DNA of 64,000 nt, from contig JASGFG010000008.1 in NCBI GenBank assembly GCA_047605605.1, forward strand, positions 1-64,000, read 5' to 3'. How positions within the stretch are numbered: the first letter of the stretch is position 1; each line of letters opens with the position of its first letter. The notes beneath the pieces were generated by a model. The model worked only from the letters and a program-made list of their open reading frames with translations, was not told the DNA's origin and did no database searches. Positions 38,125 through 46,860 of the stretch are shown piece after piece. Origin of the DNA: JAATGA01 sp047605605. Its GTDB lineage: Bacteria; Pseudomonadota; Alphaproteobacteria; Rhodobacterales; Rhodobacteraceae. The translations under genes and the position numbers were made by a program.

Positions 38125-38970
38125 ATGACCATCGGACTGAGCGAGCGCCAGGCTCTCGCCCCGACCGTCGTCTCCCGCGCTGCACCGCGCCGGTTGACGG
38201 GGCGGCAGCTGACGCTTGTGTCCTGGGCCGCGCCGGTGGCCATCCTTGCGCTGTGGGAGGTGGCCAGCCGCGCCGGGCTGATCACGCCGCAAGTCCTGCC
38301 CGCGCCCAGTTCCGTCGCCGCGACGGCCGGAAAGCTCATCGCGTCGGGCGATCTGCCGAAACACCTGGGCGCCAGTCTGGCGCGGGCGGCGGCCGGCTTT
38401 GCCATCGGCGGCACGCTGGGCTTTGGCCTTGGCATCCTCGTGGGCTTTTCCCGTCTGGCCGAGGCGCTGCTGGACCGTTCGATCCAGATGATCCGCGCGA
38501 TCCCGTTCCTGGCGCTGCTGCCGCTGGTGATCGTGTGGTTCGGGGTGGATGAAAGCGGCAAGATCTTCCTCGTCTCGCTGGCGGTGATGTTCCCGATCTA
38601 CATCAACACGGTGCTGGGTGTCCGGCAGGTGGACCCTAAACTTCTGGAACTGGCGCGGGTGACGGGGCTGTCGCGGCTGGAAACCGTGCGGCGGATCATC
38701 CTGCCCGGCGCGATGCCGTCGATCCTGACCGGGGTGCGCTATGCGCTGGCGACGGCCTGGCTGGCGCTGGTGATCGCGGAAACCATCGCCACCACGCGCG
38801 GCATTGGCTTTCTGGCCATGGATGCGCGCGAGTTCCTGCAAACCAATGTGATCGTCCTGACTATCCTGATCTATGCGCTGATCGGCGTAGCCGCAGACGG
38901 GGCCGCACGGGCGCTGGAACGCGGGCTGCTGGCCTGGCATCCGAACTATGCGAAGGAGGGACGCAAATGA
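38125..38970 (+). CDS. Sulfonate/nitrate-type ABC transporter permease (SsuC-like)
   Basis: A 281-residue permease with about six membrane segments. LWEVASRAGLITPQVLPAPSSV near the N-terminus and the EAA loop VTGLSRLETVRRIILPGAMPSILTG are typical of the SsuC/TauC family. ATG at 38125 follows CAGGAG. Its ATGA end overlaps the ATPase start. It forms the channel of the importer completed by the next two genes. Confidence 0.92.
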   Translation: MTIGLSERQALAPTVVSRAAPRRLTGRQLTLVSWAAPVAILALWEVASRAGLITPQVLPAPSSVAATAGKLIASGDLPKHLGASLARAAAGFAIGGTLGFGLGILVGFSRLAEALLDRSIQMIRAIPFLALLPLVIVWFGVDESGKIFLVSLAVMFPIYINTVLGVRQVDPKLLELARVTGLSRLETVRRIILPGAMPSILTGVRYALATAWLALVIAETIATTRGIGFLAMDAREFLQTNVIVLTILIYALIGVAADGAARALERGLLAWHPNYAKEGRK

Positions 38971-39662
38971 CCGCGCCCGAAAACGCTGTGACCGTCCGCA
39001 ATCTGCGCCGCCGTTATGGCGACCGCACGGTGATCGAGGGGCTGGACCTGACCATCCGCAAGGGCGAGTTCGTGGCCCTGCTGGGCGAAAGCGGTTGCGG
39101 CAAGACCACCCTGTTGCGTGCGCTTGCGGGCCTTGATCCGGTGGATGGCGGCCATATCGACGGACCGACCCAACCCGCCGTGGTGTTTCAGGAACATCGC
39201 CTGCTGCCCTGGGCGCCACTGTGGCGCAACGTGGCGTTGGGGATGGAAACCGCCGAGGGCCGCGCCCGCGCCGAAAGCGCGCTTCAGGAGGTCGGTCTGG
39301 CCGGGCGCGAGGAGGACTGGCCGCGCAACCTTTCGGGCGGGCAGGCGCAGCGCGTGGCGCTGGCCCGTGCCCTGGTGCGCGAGCCTCGGCTGCTGCTGCT
39401 GGACGAACCCTTTGCCGCGCTGGATGCGCTGACCCGGATCAAGATGCATATCCTGATCCGCCAGCTGGTCGCGCGCCACCTTCCCGGCGTTCTGCTGGTG
39501 ACGCATGACGTGGACGAGGCCGTGGCGATTGCCGACCGCATTCTGGTGATGCGCGAGGGCGCCATCGCCGCCAGCTATCTGACCGAAGGCGCCGCCCCGT
39601 CCGCATTGCGGGAAACACTACTGAAGGAACTGGGCGTGGAGACCGACAGCCGCGCCGCCTGA
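38967..39662 (+). CDS. Sulfonate/nitrate-type ABC transporter ATP-binding protein (SsuB-like)
   Basis: A 231-residue ATPase with GESGCGKTT at about 35-43, VVFQEHRLLPWAPLWRNV (the SsuB/TauB Q-loop region), LSGGQAQR and LLLLDEPFAALD. It overlaps the permease gene and is followed by the binding-protein gene after an 80-base gap containing a hairpin. Confidence 0.93.
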   Translation: MTAPENAVTVRNLRRRYGDRTVIEGLDLTIRKGEFVALLGESGCGKTTLLRALAGLDPVDGGHIDGPTQPAVVFQEHRLLPWAPLWRNVALGMETAEGRARAESALQEVGLAGREEDWPRNLSGGQAQRVALARALVREPRLLLLDEPFAALDALTRIKMHILIRQLVARHLPGVLLVTHDVDEAVAIADRILVMREGAIAASYLTEGAAPSALRETLLKELGVETDSRAA

Positions 39663-39693
39663 ACCGAACCGAAAACCCAAACCCGCCGCTGAA

Positions 39694-39709
39694 CGCCCCG
39701 ACCGGGGCG
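39694..39709. terminator. Hairpin CGCCCCG-AC-CGGGGCG ahead of binding-protein gene
   Basis: Perfect 7-base arms with a two-base spacer, between the ATPase stop and the binding-protein start (39743). No T-run follows. It could stabilise a separate binding-protein transcript or attenuate read-through. Confidence 0.45.
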
Positions 39710-39742
39710 AAGGATCGCGGCTTGCCTGATGGAGAAACCGAC

Positions 39743-40723
39743 ATGACCACTCTGAACCGCCGTCGCCTGTTGCAGACCGGGGCCGCACTGGGCGCCGCCT
39801 CGATCCTGCCCACGGTTGCCCTTGGCCGCACCACGGACACCGTCCGCGTCGGCTGGGGCAAGGGCAGCATCACCCAGATTTCCAAACAACGCGGCGAGTT
39901 CGAAAAGAACCTGGCCGCACAGGACATCAAGGTGGAATGGGTCGGCCCCTTTCCGAACCATGCGCCGTCCCTGCAGGCCGTGGTAGGCGGCAGCGCGGAT
40001 TTCGGGTTCTGGGGATCGACCACGCCGGCACTGGCCGCGATCATCGCCGGCTCGCCGCTGGTCTTTACCCAATTCCTGATCTACGCGCCGCGGTCCACCG
40101 CGATCATCGTCAAGAAGGACAGCGGCATCAACAGCGTCAAGGATCTGGTGGGCAAGCGGGTGGCCGTCAACCGCTCGGGTCTGGGCGAGTTTCTGGTGGT
40201 GGCGGCGCTGGAAAAGAACGGCGTGCCGCGCGATCAGGTGGAGTTCGTCTATCTGAACCCGCCGGATGCCGCCCCCGCCTTTGGTCAGGGCAAGGTGGAT
40301 GCCTGGTCGATGTGGTCGCCCGGCGTGGACATCGCGCGCCAGCAGTTCGATGCGAAGGACATCTTCTTTGAGGGCACCGATCTGGATTTCCTGATCGACT
40401 ATTCGTCGCTGGTCACGCAGCGCAAGTTCGCCGAGGAAAACGGCGATCTGGTCCGCGCGGTAATCAACGCCTTCAAGGTCGAAGGCGACTGGATGACCAA
40501 GAACCCGCTGGAATCGGAAAAGCTGATCCAGGCCGAGGCGGGCTATGACGACGCGGTGCGCGATCACCTCGTCTCGTTGGGGCGCAAGAACAATTTTTAC
40601 GAAGCCGACGACGCCAAGTTCCTGGCGGATTTCCAGAAGGCCGCCGACTGGCTGGCCGACCGGGCGATCCTGCCGCAAAAGATAACGGTCGCGGACCATG
40701 TCCTGCGCGTGCCGGGGGTCTGA
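39743..40723 (+). CDS. ABC transporter substrate-binding protein, SsuA-like (Tat signal)
   Basis: A 326-residue periplasmic binding protein of the aliphatic sulfonate/taurine family. The leader NRRRLLQTGAALGAASILPTVALG carries a twin-arginine motif. The mature part has VGWGKGSITQISKQRGEFEKNLA and GSADFGFWGSTTPALAA, which match SsuA substrate-site regions. ATG at 39743 follows TGGAGAAA. The adjacent flavin enzymes suggest the ligand is an organosulfur compound. Confidence 0.9.
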   Translation: MTTLNRRRLLQTGAALGAASILPTVALGRTTDTVRVGWGKGSITQISKQRGEFEKNLAAQDIKVEWVGPFPNHAPSLQAVVGGSADFGFWGSTTPALAAIIAGSPLVFTQFLIYAPRSTAIIVKKDSGINSVKDLVGKRVAVNRSGLGEFLVVAALEKNGVPRDQVEFVYLNPPDAAPAFGQGKVDAWSMWSPGVDIARQQFDAKDIFFEGTDLDFLIDYSSLVTQRKFAEENGDLVRAVINAFKVEGDWMTKNPLESEKLIQAEAGYDDAVRDHLVSLGRKNNFYEADDAKFLADFQKAADWLADRAILPQKITVADHVLRVPGV

Positions 40724-40726
40724 ACC

Positions 40727-42079
40727 ATGGGCAAACATGTGCGCCTCGGCGTGAACGTGCTGGCCTCGGGCCGGCACGACGCCGCGTGGAAGACCCTGCC
40801 CGATGCGGCCACGCTGTCCACCGACATCGACGCCTTTGTGCGCATCGCCAAGGTGGCGGAACGCGGCCGGATCGACGCGCTGTTTCTGGCCGACGGCCCC
40901 GGCGGGCTGGTCGAGGAAAGCTTCAACCGTCCCTGGCGCGCGCTGGAGCCGGTGTCACTTCTGTCCGCCCTGTCGCAGCAGACCAGCCATATCGGGCTGG
41001 TCGCCACGACCAGCACGATCTTTGGCCATCCCTATGCGGTGGCGCGCCAGATCGCCACGCTGGACCATGTGTCCAAGGGGCGGGCGGCGTGGAACATCAT
41101 CACCAGCCAGTCGCCGGTCGCCCTGGCGGCCTATGGTCTGGACCGCGGCTTCGGGCAGGAAGAACGCTATCGACGCGCCGAGGAATTCACGGAAATCGTG
41201 ACGGGCCTCTGGTCTTCGGTCCCGCAAGAGGCGGTGGTGGCCGATCACGACAGCAACACCTTTGTCGATGTGAACCTGACCCGGCCCATCGACGTGCAGG
41301 GCGCACATTTCCGCAGCCGGGGCAGCCTTTCGGCCACCGTCGGCCCGCAGGGGCGTCCGGTGATCTTTCAGGCCGGGCAGTCCGAGGACAGCAAGGCATT
41401 CGGCGCGAAATGGGCGGATGCACTGTTCACCGGGCAGCGCACCATCGAGGGCGCGCGCAAGTTCTTTTCCGATGTCAAGGGGCTGGCGCGGGCGAACGGG
41501 CGCGACCCGTCGCAACTGCTGGTGATGCCGGGCCTGTTCCCCATCCTCGGCGGCACCGAGGAGGAGGCGCACCGCCGCAAGGCCGATCTGGACGCGGGTC
41601 TGGACATCGGGTTCCTGCACCGCGAACTGGCCCAGATCTTTGCGCTGACCCCGGATGATCTGCCGCTGGATCAGGTGTTGCCGTTCGAGCTGATCGCCGC
41701 GCGTGAGCCGCATGTGGCCATCGCCGCCCGCTGGCCGCGCAAGCAGATCCTGTCCGAAGCCATTCCCGAGCAATGGACCGCGCGGCAGGCGGCGCTGTCC
41801 AACATCATCGGCGGGCACCGGATGATCGTTGGCACCCCGGAACAGGTGGCGGCCAACATCATCGAATGGATCGACACCGGCGCCGCCGACGGGTTCAACC
41901 TGAATATTGACGTGTTCACCGAGGGGCTGGAACGCGTGGTGGACGGGCTGATCCCGGTCTTGCAGAAACAGGGCCGGTTCCGCACCGAATACGAAGGCAC
42001 GACCCTGCGCGATCATCTGGGCCTTGACCCGTTCATCGACTGTCGCGGGCTGGCGCCGCGCAAGGCGGCGGGGCATTGA
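40727..42079 (+). CDS. LLM-class flavin-dependent monooxygenase (NtaA/SnaA/DszA family)
   Basis: A 450-residue flavin monooxygenase with a TIM-barrel bacterial luciferase fold. Family segments are RIDALFLADGPGG, GLVATTSTIFGHPYAVARQIATLDHVSKGRAAWNIITS and VIFQAGQSEDSKAFGAKWADALF. These enzymes use reduced flavin from a separate reductase to oxidise substrates such as sulfones, sulfonates or aminopolycarboxylates. The context (SsuCBA-like importer before, SfnB/DszC-like enzyme after) points to C-S bond cleavage. No flavin reductase gene is in the immediate operon. Confidence 0.92.
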   Translation: MGKHVRLGVNVLASGRHDAAWKTLPDAATLSTDIDAFVRIAKVAERGRIDALFLADGPGGLVEESFNRPWRALEPVSLLSALSQQTSHIGLVATTSTIFGHPYAVARQIATLDHVSKGRAAWNIITSQSPVALAAYGLDRGFGQEERYRRAEEFTEIVTGLWSSVPQEAVVADHDSNTFVDVNLTRPIDVQGAHFRSRGSLSATVGPQGRPVIFQAGQSEDSKAFGAKWADALFTGQRTIEGARKFFSDVKGLARANGRDPSQLLVMPGLFPILGGTEEEAHRRKADLDAGLDIGFLHRELAQIFALTPDDLPLDQVLPFELIAAREPHVAIAARWPRKQILSEAIPEQWTARQAALSNIIGGHRMIVGTPEQVAANIIEWIDTGAADGFNLNIDVFTEGLERVVDGLIPVLQKQGRFRTEYEGTTLRDHLGLDPFIDCRGLAPRKAAGH

Positions 42080-42081
42080 CC

Positions 42082-43317
42082 ATGTTGCGCGAAAGCTTCT
42101 CGCAGCCGCAGACGGCCGGTGTTTCGCCGGTCGACTGGTCGGCCGCCACGCATCGCCTTGGTCTGGGCGCGCTGTTCGACCGGCTGGCCGATGGCGCGGC
42201 CGAGCGTGACGTGCAGCGCCGCGCGGCATTCGACGAGGTGGCCGAGCTGAAGGCCCTCGGCTTTGGCGGGCTGAGGCTGGTCGCCGGGGGCCTGCCGCTG
42301 GCCGATTTCTTCGCCGTGGTGCGCGATCTGGGCACCGCGGATTCCAACATCGCGCATGTATTCCGCAACCACTTCTTTGCGGTGGAATCGCATCTGAAGA
42401 CACCGGAGGCGCCGTTCTCTGCCCATATCCTGCGATTGGCCCGGGACGGGGCAATGTTCGGCGTCGCCTTCAACGAGGTTTCTCGCGACCCCGCGGGCGG
42501 CGTCGGGCAGATTCCCGCTGCGCGGCTGGAGCCGGATGGACAGGGCTTCCGCATCTCGGGCACCAAGATCTATTCGACCGGCAACATGTATGCCGACTAC
42601 CTTTTCGCCTCGGCCACCGATGCCGAAGGGCGGGCGCGGCAGTTCTTCATCCCCACCACTGCACCAGGCGTCGTGCTGGATGATGACTGGGACGGGTTCG
42701 GCCAAAAGCTGACGGGATCGGGCAAGACCCATTTCCGCAACGTCAGGATCGAGGCGGCCGATCTGTTCGACGCGCCGCAGCGGGGGGAGGACCAGCCGTT
42801 CCTTTACGGCTATACCTTTCACCAGATCTATCTGACCACCATCATCTCGGGCATCGTGAACCGCATCCTGCGCGATGCGCTGCACACGGTGCGGGGTCGC
42901 AGCCGGAACTACTATCACGCGCTGCACGAACACCCGTCGCAGGAACCGGAACTGCAAGCGGTGATAGGCCGCATCGCCGCACACCGCGCCGCGATCGAGG
43001 CCGTGACCGACCGCGCCGTCGCCGCGCTGAACCGGGCATGGGCCGGGGCCGATGGCCCGGATGCCGGGCCGCTGTCGGCCGCGGCCTCCATCGCGGCGGC
43101 CGAGGCCAAGGTGGTGACGGATGAAACCGCGGCCACGCTGGCCGGGCTTTTGATCGACGTATCCTCGGGCAGCGGCGTTACCACCGCCCGCGCGCTGGAC
43201 CGGCATTGGCGCAACATCAAGGTCATCTCGGCGCACAACCCCCGCGTCTACAAGGAACGGGTGCTGGGCGACCATTACCTGAACGGCACCGCCCCCCCGA
43301 CCGGGGCATTCTTCTGA
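42082..43317 (+). CDS. Acyl-CoA dehydrogenase-fold flavoprotein, SfnB/DszC-like
   Basis: A 411-residue protein with the acyl-CoA dehydrogenase fold. LGFGGLRLVAGGLPLADFFAVVRDLGTADSNIAHVFRNHFF at the N-terminal helical domain and GTKIYSTGNMYADYLFASA in the beta domain match the SfnB/DszC monooxygenase-like branch rather than true acyl-CoA dehydrogenases. No catalytic Glu in dehydrogenase context is evident. It begins two bases after the LLM gene. A role in oxygenating an organosulfur substrate ahead of the LLM enzyme is inferred. Confidence 0.87.
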   Translation: MLRESFSQPQTAGVSPVDWSAATHRLGLGALFDRLADGAAERDVQRRAAFDEVAELKALGFGGLRLVAGGLPLADFFAVVRDLGTADSNIAHVFRNHFFAVESHLKTPEAPFSAHILRLARDGAMFGVAFNEVSRDPAGGVGQIPAARLEPDGQGFRISGTKIYSTGNMYADYLFASATDAEGRARQFFIPTTAPGVVLDDDWDGFGQKLTGSGKTHFRNVRIEAADLFDAPQRGEDQPFLYGYTFHQIYLTTIISGIVNRILRDALHTVRGRSRNYYHALHEHPSQEPELQAVIGRIAAHRAAIEAVTDRAVAALNRAWAGADGPDAGPLSAAASIAAAEAKVVTDETAATLAGLLIDVSSGSGVTTARALDRHWRNIKVISAHNPRVYKERVLGDHYLNGTAPPTGAFF

Positions 43318-43339
43318 TGCCGCAGCCGCCTTTCGCCCG

Positions 43340-43355
43340 GCGCGCGATCGCGCGC
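43340..43355. repeat. 16-base perfect palindrome GCGCGCG-AT-CGCGCGC
   Basis: A perfect alternating-GC palindrome between the SfnB-like stop and the rhodanese gene. It may form a hairpin or Z-DNA-prone tract, or simply reflect high GC content. It sits 29 bases before the rhodanese start codon. Confidence 0.4.
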
Positions 43356-43383
43356 GCATGACCCATCAAGCCGAGCTTTCAGT

Positions 43384-44973
43384 ATGACAAGAACCATCTC
43401 TGCCTCTGCCCTGCGATCCTTCTGGACCGAAAACCGCGAGATCGCCCTGATCGACGTGCGCGAGGAATATCCCTATTCCCAGGGCCATCCCTTCTTCGCC
43501 CTCTCGGTCCCGCTGAGCGAGATAGAGCTGCGCCTGCCCATTCTGGTGCCCCGCGCCACCGCCCCCATCGCCGTGATCGACAATGGCGAAGGCTATGCCG
43601 AACAGGCCGTCCCGCGGATCGAGGCGCTCGGCTATACCGACGTGGCGGTGGTCGCCGGCGGACTTGCCGCCTATGCCGAGATCGGAGAGGTCTATATCGA
43701 CGTGAACGTCCCCTCCAAGGCCTTTGGAGAGCTGGTGGAGAGCATCCGTCACACCCCCTCGCTTCCCGCTGAAGAGGTCAAGCGGATTCTCGAGACGGAA
43801 AAGGATGTGGTGGTGCTGGATTCGCGCCGCTTCGAGGAATTCAACACCATGTCCATCCCCAGCGGCCAGAGTGTGCCGGGGGGCGAACTGGTTTATCGCG
43901 TGAATGATCTTGTGACCTCTGACGAGACGCTGGTGGTGGTGAACTGCGCCGGACGGACCCGGTCGATCATCGGCACGCAAAGCCTGATCAACGCCGGGCT
44001 GAAGAACCGCGTGGTCGCGCTGCGCAACGGGACCATCGGCTGGACCCTTGCCGGACTGGAGCTGGCGCATGGCAGGCAGGAACGCGCAAAGCCGCCAACA
44101 GACACCGCGCGCATTGCGGCGCGGCGCAAGGCGCGGGATTGGGCCACCCATGTCGGTGTGCCCGAGATCGGCGCCGAAACCTTTGCCGTCTGGCAGGTCG
44201 AGGCGTCGGAGCGCACGCTTTACGCCTTCGATGTCCGCACGCCCGAGGAATATGCCGCAGGCCACCCCGCAGGCTTTGCCTCTGCCCCCGGTGGGCAACT
44301 GGTGCAGGCTACCGACGAATGGGTCGGCGTCCGCGGCGCCCGGATCGTGCTGTATGATACCGATGGGATACGCGCCCGCATGACCGCAAGCTGGCTGTTC
44401 CAGATGGGCTGGGATGTGTCGGTCCTTGCCGAGGGAGAGGCGGTGTCTGCCGATGACGCCCCTCGCGTCCAGCCGTGGGCCTCCGCACTGGCACACGAAG
44501 ATCTGGTCGCCCCCGGATCGCTGCCCGAAGGGGCCGAGGTGGCCGACCTGTCCCGCTTTGCCGAATATCAGCGTGGCCATCTGCCGGGGGCGTGGTTCGT
44601 CTCGGGCAATGAACTCGCCCAGGATCTGGCCCGCCTGCCGGGCGAAGGGCTGATCGTGCTGACATCGACGGACGGGGCGAAGGCGGCTGCCAACCTCGCC
44701 GCCGCGCGCGCGGCAACCTCGCGCCCGGTCAGGGTGCTGGACGGGGGCAATGCCGCATGGCGGGCAAAGGGACTCGCACTGCGAAACGGCGATGCCCGCA
44801 CGGCCTCGACCCCCATCGACGCTTATAAACGACCGTATGAGGGAACCGACAGCCCGCGGGCGAACATGCAGGCCTATATCGACTGGGAGCTTCAGCTGAA
44901 CGCCCAGATGGCCAATGACGGCGGAATTTCCCGCTTTCATGTGCGCCGCGGAAGAGCCGCGGACCGGGGCTGA
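43384..44973 (+). CDS. Sulfurtransferase with four rhodanese domains
   Basis: A 529-residue protein built of four consecutive rhodanese-like domains at about 5-105, 125-235, 270-375 and 385-480. Only domain 2 has an active-site cysteine (C188 in VVVNCAGRTRS). The equivalent loops in domain 1 (VIDNGEGYAEQ), domain 3 (LYDTDGIRAR) and domain 4 (LTSTDGAKAA) lack Cys, so three domains appear structural or substrate-binding. No signal peptide is seen, so it is probably cytoplasmic. It ends the organosulfur operon and could receive sulfane sulfur or sulfite released there. The ribosome site before ATG 43384 is weak, with coupling possible. Confidence 0.9.
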   Translation: MTRTISASALRSFWTENREIALIDVREEYPYSQGHPFFALSVPLSEIELRLPILVPRATAPIAVIDNGEGYAEQAVPRIEALGYTDVAVVAGGLAAYAEIGEVYIDVNVPSKAFGELVESIRHTPSLPAEEVKRILETEKDVVVLDSRRFEEFNTMSIPSGQSVPGGELVYRVNDLVTSDETLVVVNCAGRTRSIIGTQSLINAGLKNRVVALRNGTIGWTLAGLELAHGRQERAKPPTDTARIAARRKARDWATHVGVPEIGAETFAVWQVEASERTLYAFDVRTPEEYAAGHPAGFASAPGGQLVQATDEWVGVRGARIVLYDTDGIRARMTASWLFQMGWDVSVLAEGEAVSADDAPRVQPWASALAHEDLVAPGSLPEGAEVADLSRFAEYQRGHLPGAWFVSGNELAQDLARLPGEGLIVLTSTDGAKAAANLAAARAATSRPVRVLDGGNAAWRAKGLALRNGDARTASTPIDAYKRPYEGTDSPRANMQAYIDWELQLNAQMANDGGISRFHVRRGRAADRG

Positions 44974-45347
44974 TCCGGGAACAGCCGGGCGGGGGCCTGC
45001 GATTGCAGGTGGCCGGGGTTTGGTCGACGATCCCGCCCGTGGCTGAAGCGTTCCTTCCGCACTGATCCGGCGGTTCGGGGTTTCGACGGCTGCGCGCCGC
45101 TGGCGGTGATGGATGTCGTCGTCCCCCTTCGCAGCCCCGAGGGCGGCGGATCTGGCCTCGCCCCCTTCCCATCTCGCGGCGGCTGTTTCCAGTTCTGGCA
45201 TCCATCATGCCCAGCTTCTCGTGACGCTGGTCCATACCGCGCTGAGCTGCGGCTGCGCGCCGGCCCGGATGGAGCGTTTCCGCGCGCGTGGCTGAACGGC
45301 TGCGTGAAGGCTGGCGGACGGCGGACTATGCCCGCGGCCTTCGGCCT
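44974..45347. other. 374-base gap without recognisable gene
   Basis: Translations of all frames give only low-complexity Arg/Pro/Ala-rich sequence with no family I recognise. It borders the decayed locus that follows and may be degenerate remains of the same region. Confidence 0.5.
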
Positions 45348-45356
45348 TCAGGCCGC
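45334..45356. terminator. Hairpin GCGGCCT-N9-AGGCCGC at the end of the reductase remnant
   Basis: Perfect 7-base arms overlap the stop codon of the minus-strand reductase fragment. It may be the original terminator of that gene. No T-run is present. Confidence 0.4.
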
Positions 45357-46229
45357 CGCCCAGACCTTGGTCGCTGCGGCGCCCTGCATCAGAACCTCGT
45401 CGGGCGGGGTGCGGCCGGCCTCGATCAACTGCCGCGCCAGCATGTGATCGGCTGGACAGTTCAGCGTCTCTACCGCGACAAGGGTGCCGGCGAGAAAATG
45501 AAACACGGCCAGCCGGCCCTCTTCCGCCCGGACGAGCCGGCGGTCGGCGCGATCGGCAAGCCCCGCGATCTGCAATTTCAGCGGCCCGATATCGGACCAG
45601 AACCACGGCACCGTCCGGAACTCTGCCCCGTTATCCTTGGCCAGCAGCCGGGCAAGATGGCGGGCCTGATCGGTGGCATTCTGCATGCTTTCCAGCCGCA
45701 ACGCCGCGCCATCGGCCTGCCAATGCGGGGTTTCGGCCACATCGCCAAGTGCCCAGACATGGGGGGCCGATGTCCGCAGCCAGCCGTCGGTCAGGATACC
45801 CCTGTCGCAGGCGATCCCGGCGGCCTGGGCAAGCGTCATTTCCGCCGACGCGCCGATGCCGACGAGGATCAGCTGGCACGCGACCTCTCCGTCCGCGCCA
45901 AGGGCCGCAATCACCCGGTCATCTTCCCGCCGCCAGCCGGTGCCCTGCCAGCCGAGCCGCAGATCGACGCCGAGCGCCCGCAGCCCCGTCGCCACCCGGT
46001 CGGAGGTTTCGGGCGCCGCCATCCGCGACAGGACCCGCGGCGCGGTCTCCAGCACCGTGACCTGCCGGCCCATCTCGGCAAGGGCCGCCGCGGCTTCCTG
46101 CCCGATGAAACCGCCACCGACGACCAGCACCCGCTGCACCCCGTCAAGCGCCGCCCGCATCCGCGTGGCATCGGCCAGATCCGGCAACACCCGGTTGCGC
46201 GCCCCGGTCGTCGCCCAGTTCGCGCGCAA
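45348..46229 (-). pseudogene. Ferredoxin reductase (putidaredoxin reductase-like), 5'-truncated remnant
   Basis: About 290 residues remain of an FAD/NADH-dependent ferredoxin reductase normally about 400 long. The NADH-binding fold VLVVGGGFIGQEAAAALAEMG, the FAD-contact HVWALGDVAETPHW and the C-terminal reductase domain are intact. The entire N-terminal FAD-binding fold (about 110 residues) is missing. The recognisable reductase sequence begins at TGARNRVLPD near 46208. Directly upstream the DNA instead encodes an SDR fragment in another frame, so a deletion joined two unrelated genes. A TTG at 46229 could start a fragment, but it could not bind FAD normally. Confidence 0.85.
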
Positions 46230-46560
46230 GCGCCCGCGTCATGGCGATGACGGCGCCCTTGGAACTGACGTAATGCAGCCATTCGGGCGAGCCGCTCATC
46301 ACCGTGCCGGAGAAGACGGTGATGACTGCCCCGCCGCCCGCAGATGGGGTGCGAAGGCGCGGGTCATCTGCCACTGCCCCTTGACCACCATGAACCGATC
46401 CCAGACCGTCTCGTCGATGGATTCAAAGCCCTTGCGTTCCAGCCCCGCATAGATCGCGGCGTTGTTGACCAGAATGTCGATGCCGCCATCTTCCCGGCCG
46501 CCAAGGTGGCCAGCGCCGCGGTCGAGGATTGTGAGATCACATCCGCCGCCCTCGCAAATC
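46205..46560 (-). pseudogene. Short-chain dehydrogenase remnant with frameshifts, joined to reductase remnant
   Basis: Reading the minus strand in three successive frames recovers parts of an SDR: DVISQSSTAALATLAAG (about 46490-46545), then GGIDILVNNAAIYAGLE to FAPHLRAAG (about 46487-46330), then GGGAVITVFSGTV and the active-site YVSSKGA up to ARELGDD (about 46338-46207). Frame changes occur near 46495 and 46335. The catalytic-Asn segment looks short (FMVVKGQW, where FMAVNVKG is typical). The TGxxxGxG start and everything after ARELGDD are absent. Truncation, two frameshifts and the junction at about 46207 show this is a pseudogene. Confidence 0.8.
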
Positions 46561-46860
46561 GGCCGGTCCAGACCCTTGCGGTCTGGCCGCTGCCCGGTCC
46601 AGACGAGCGCAGGCCAGTTCAGCGCCTGCACCGCCCCTCGCCGGGTTCGGGCGGGATCAATGCTGCCGCTTTGACTGCCCTTCGCCCGGAAAATCTTTGC
46701 GAGAACGCTTCCCGGCCGGCACTGCCCATCTTGTCCGACCTTCGAGCCGGATGTCGGGGGCCAAGGCGCACCATTCGTCGAAAAGCAACCGCCAGCCTTC
46801 GCGAGCAGACGATCCGCGCAGAGGGGCAGGCCGCAGATTCGGGCCTGCTCCATTTTCGTA
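46561..46860. other. Degenerate 300-base tail of the decayed locus
   Basis: No intact gene is present. It contains a hairpin at 46568-46586 (CCAGACC-CTTGC-GGTCTGG) and the 10-mer CGGTCCAGAC twice (46564-46573 and 46595-46604). One minus-strand frame over about 46735-46815 gives the protein-like AREGWRLLFDEWCALAPD, possibly the remains of another gene; I cannot assign it. Confidence 0.45.

Noticed and set aside
43340..43355. Perfect GC palindrome considered as an operator or recombination site
   Set aside because: Alternating CG tracts arise easily at this base composition and there is no second copy or flanking duplication; kept only as a low-confidence repeat.
45106..45447. Short plus-strand open frames in the gap before the reductase remnant
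   Set aside because: No ribosome site, no homology-like pattern, and partial overlap with the minus-strand reductase coding sequence.
46205..46229. Functional SDR-ferredoxin reductase fusion enzyme
   Set aside because: The two halves are in different frames, the SDR has at least two frameshifts and the reductase lacks its FAD-binding fold.
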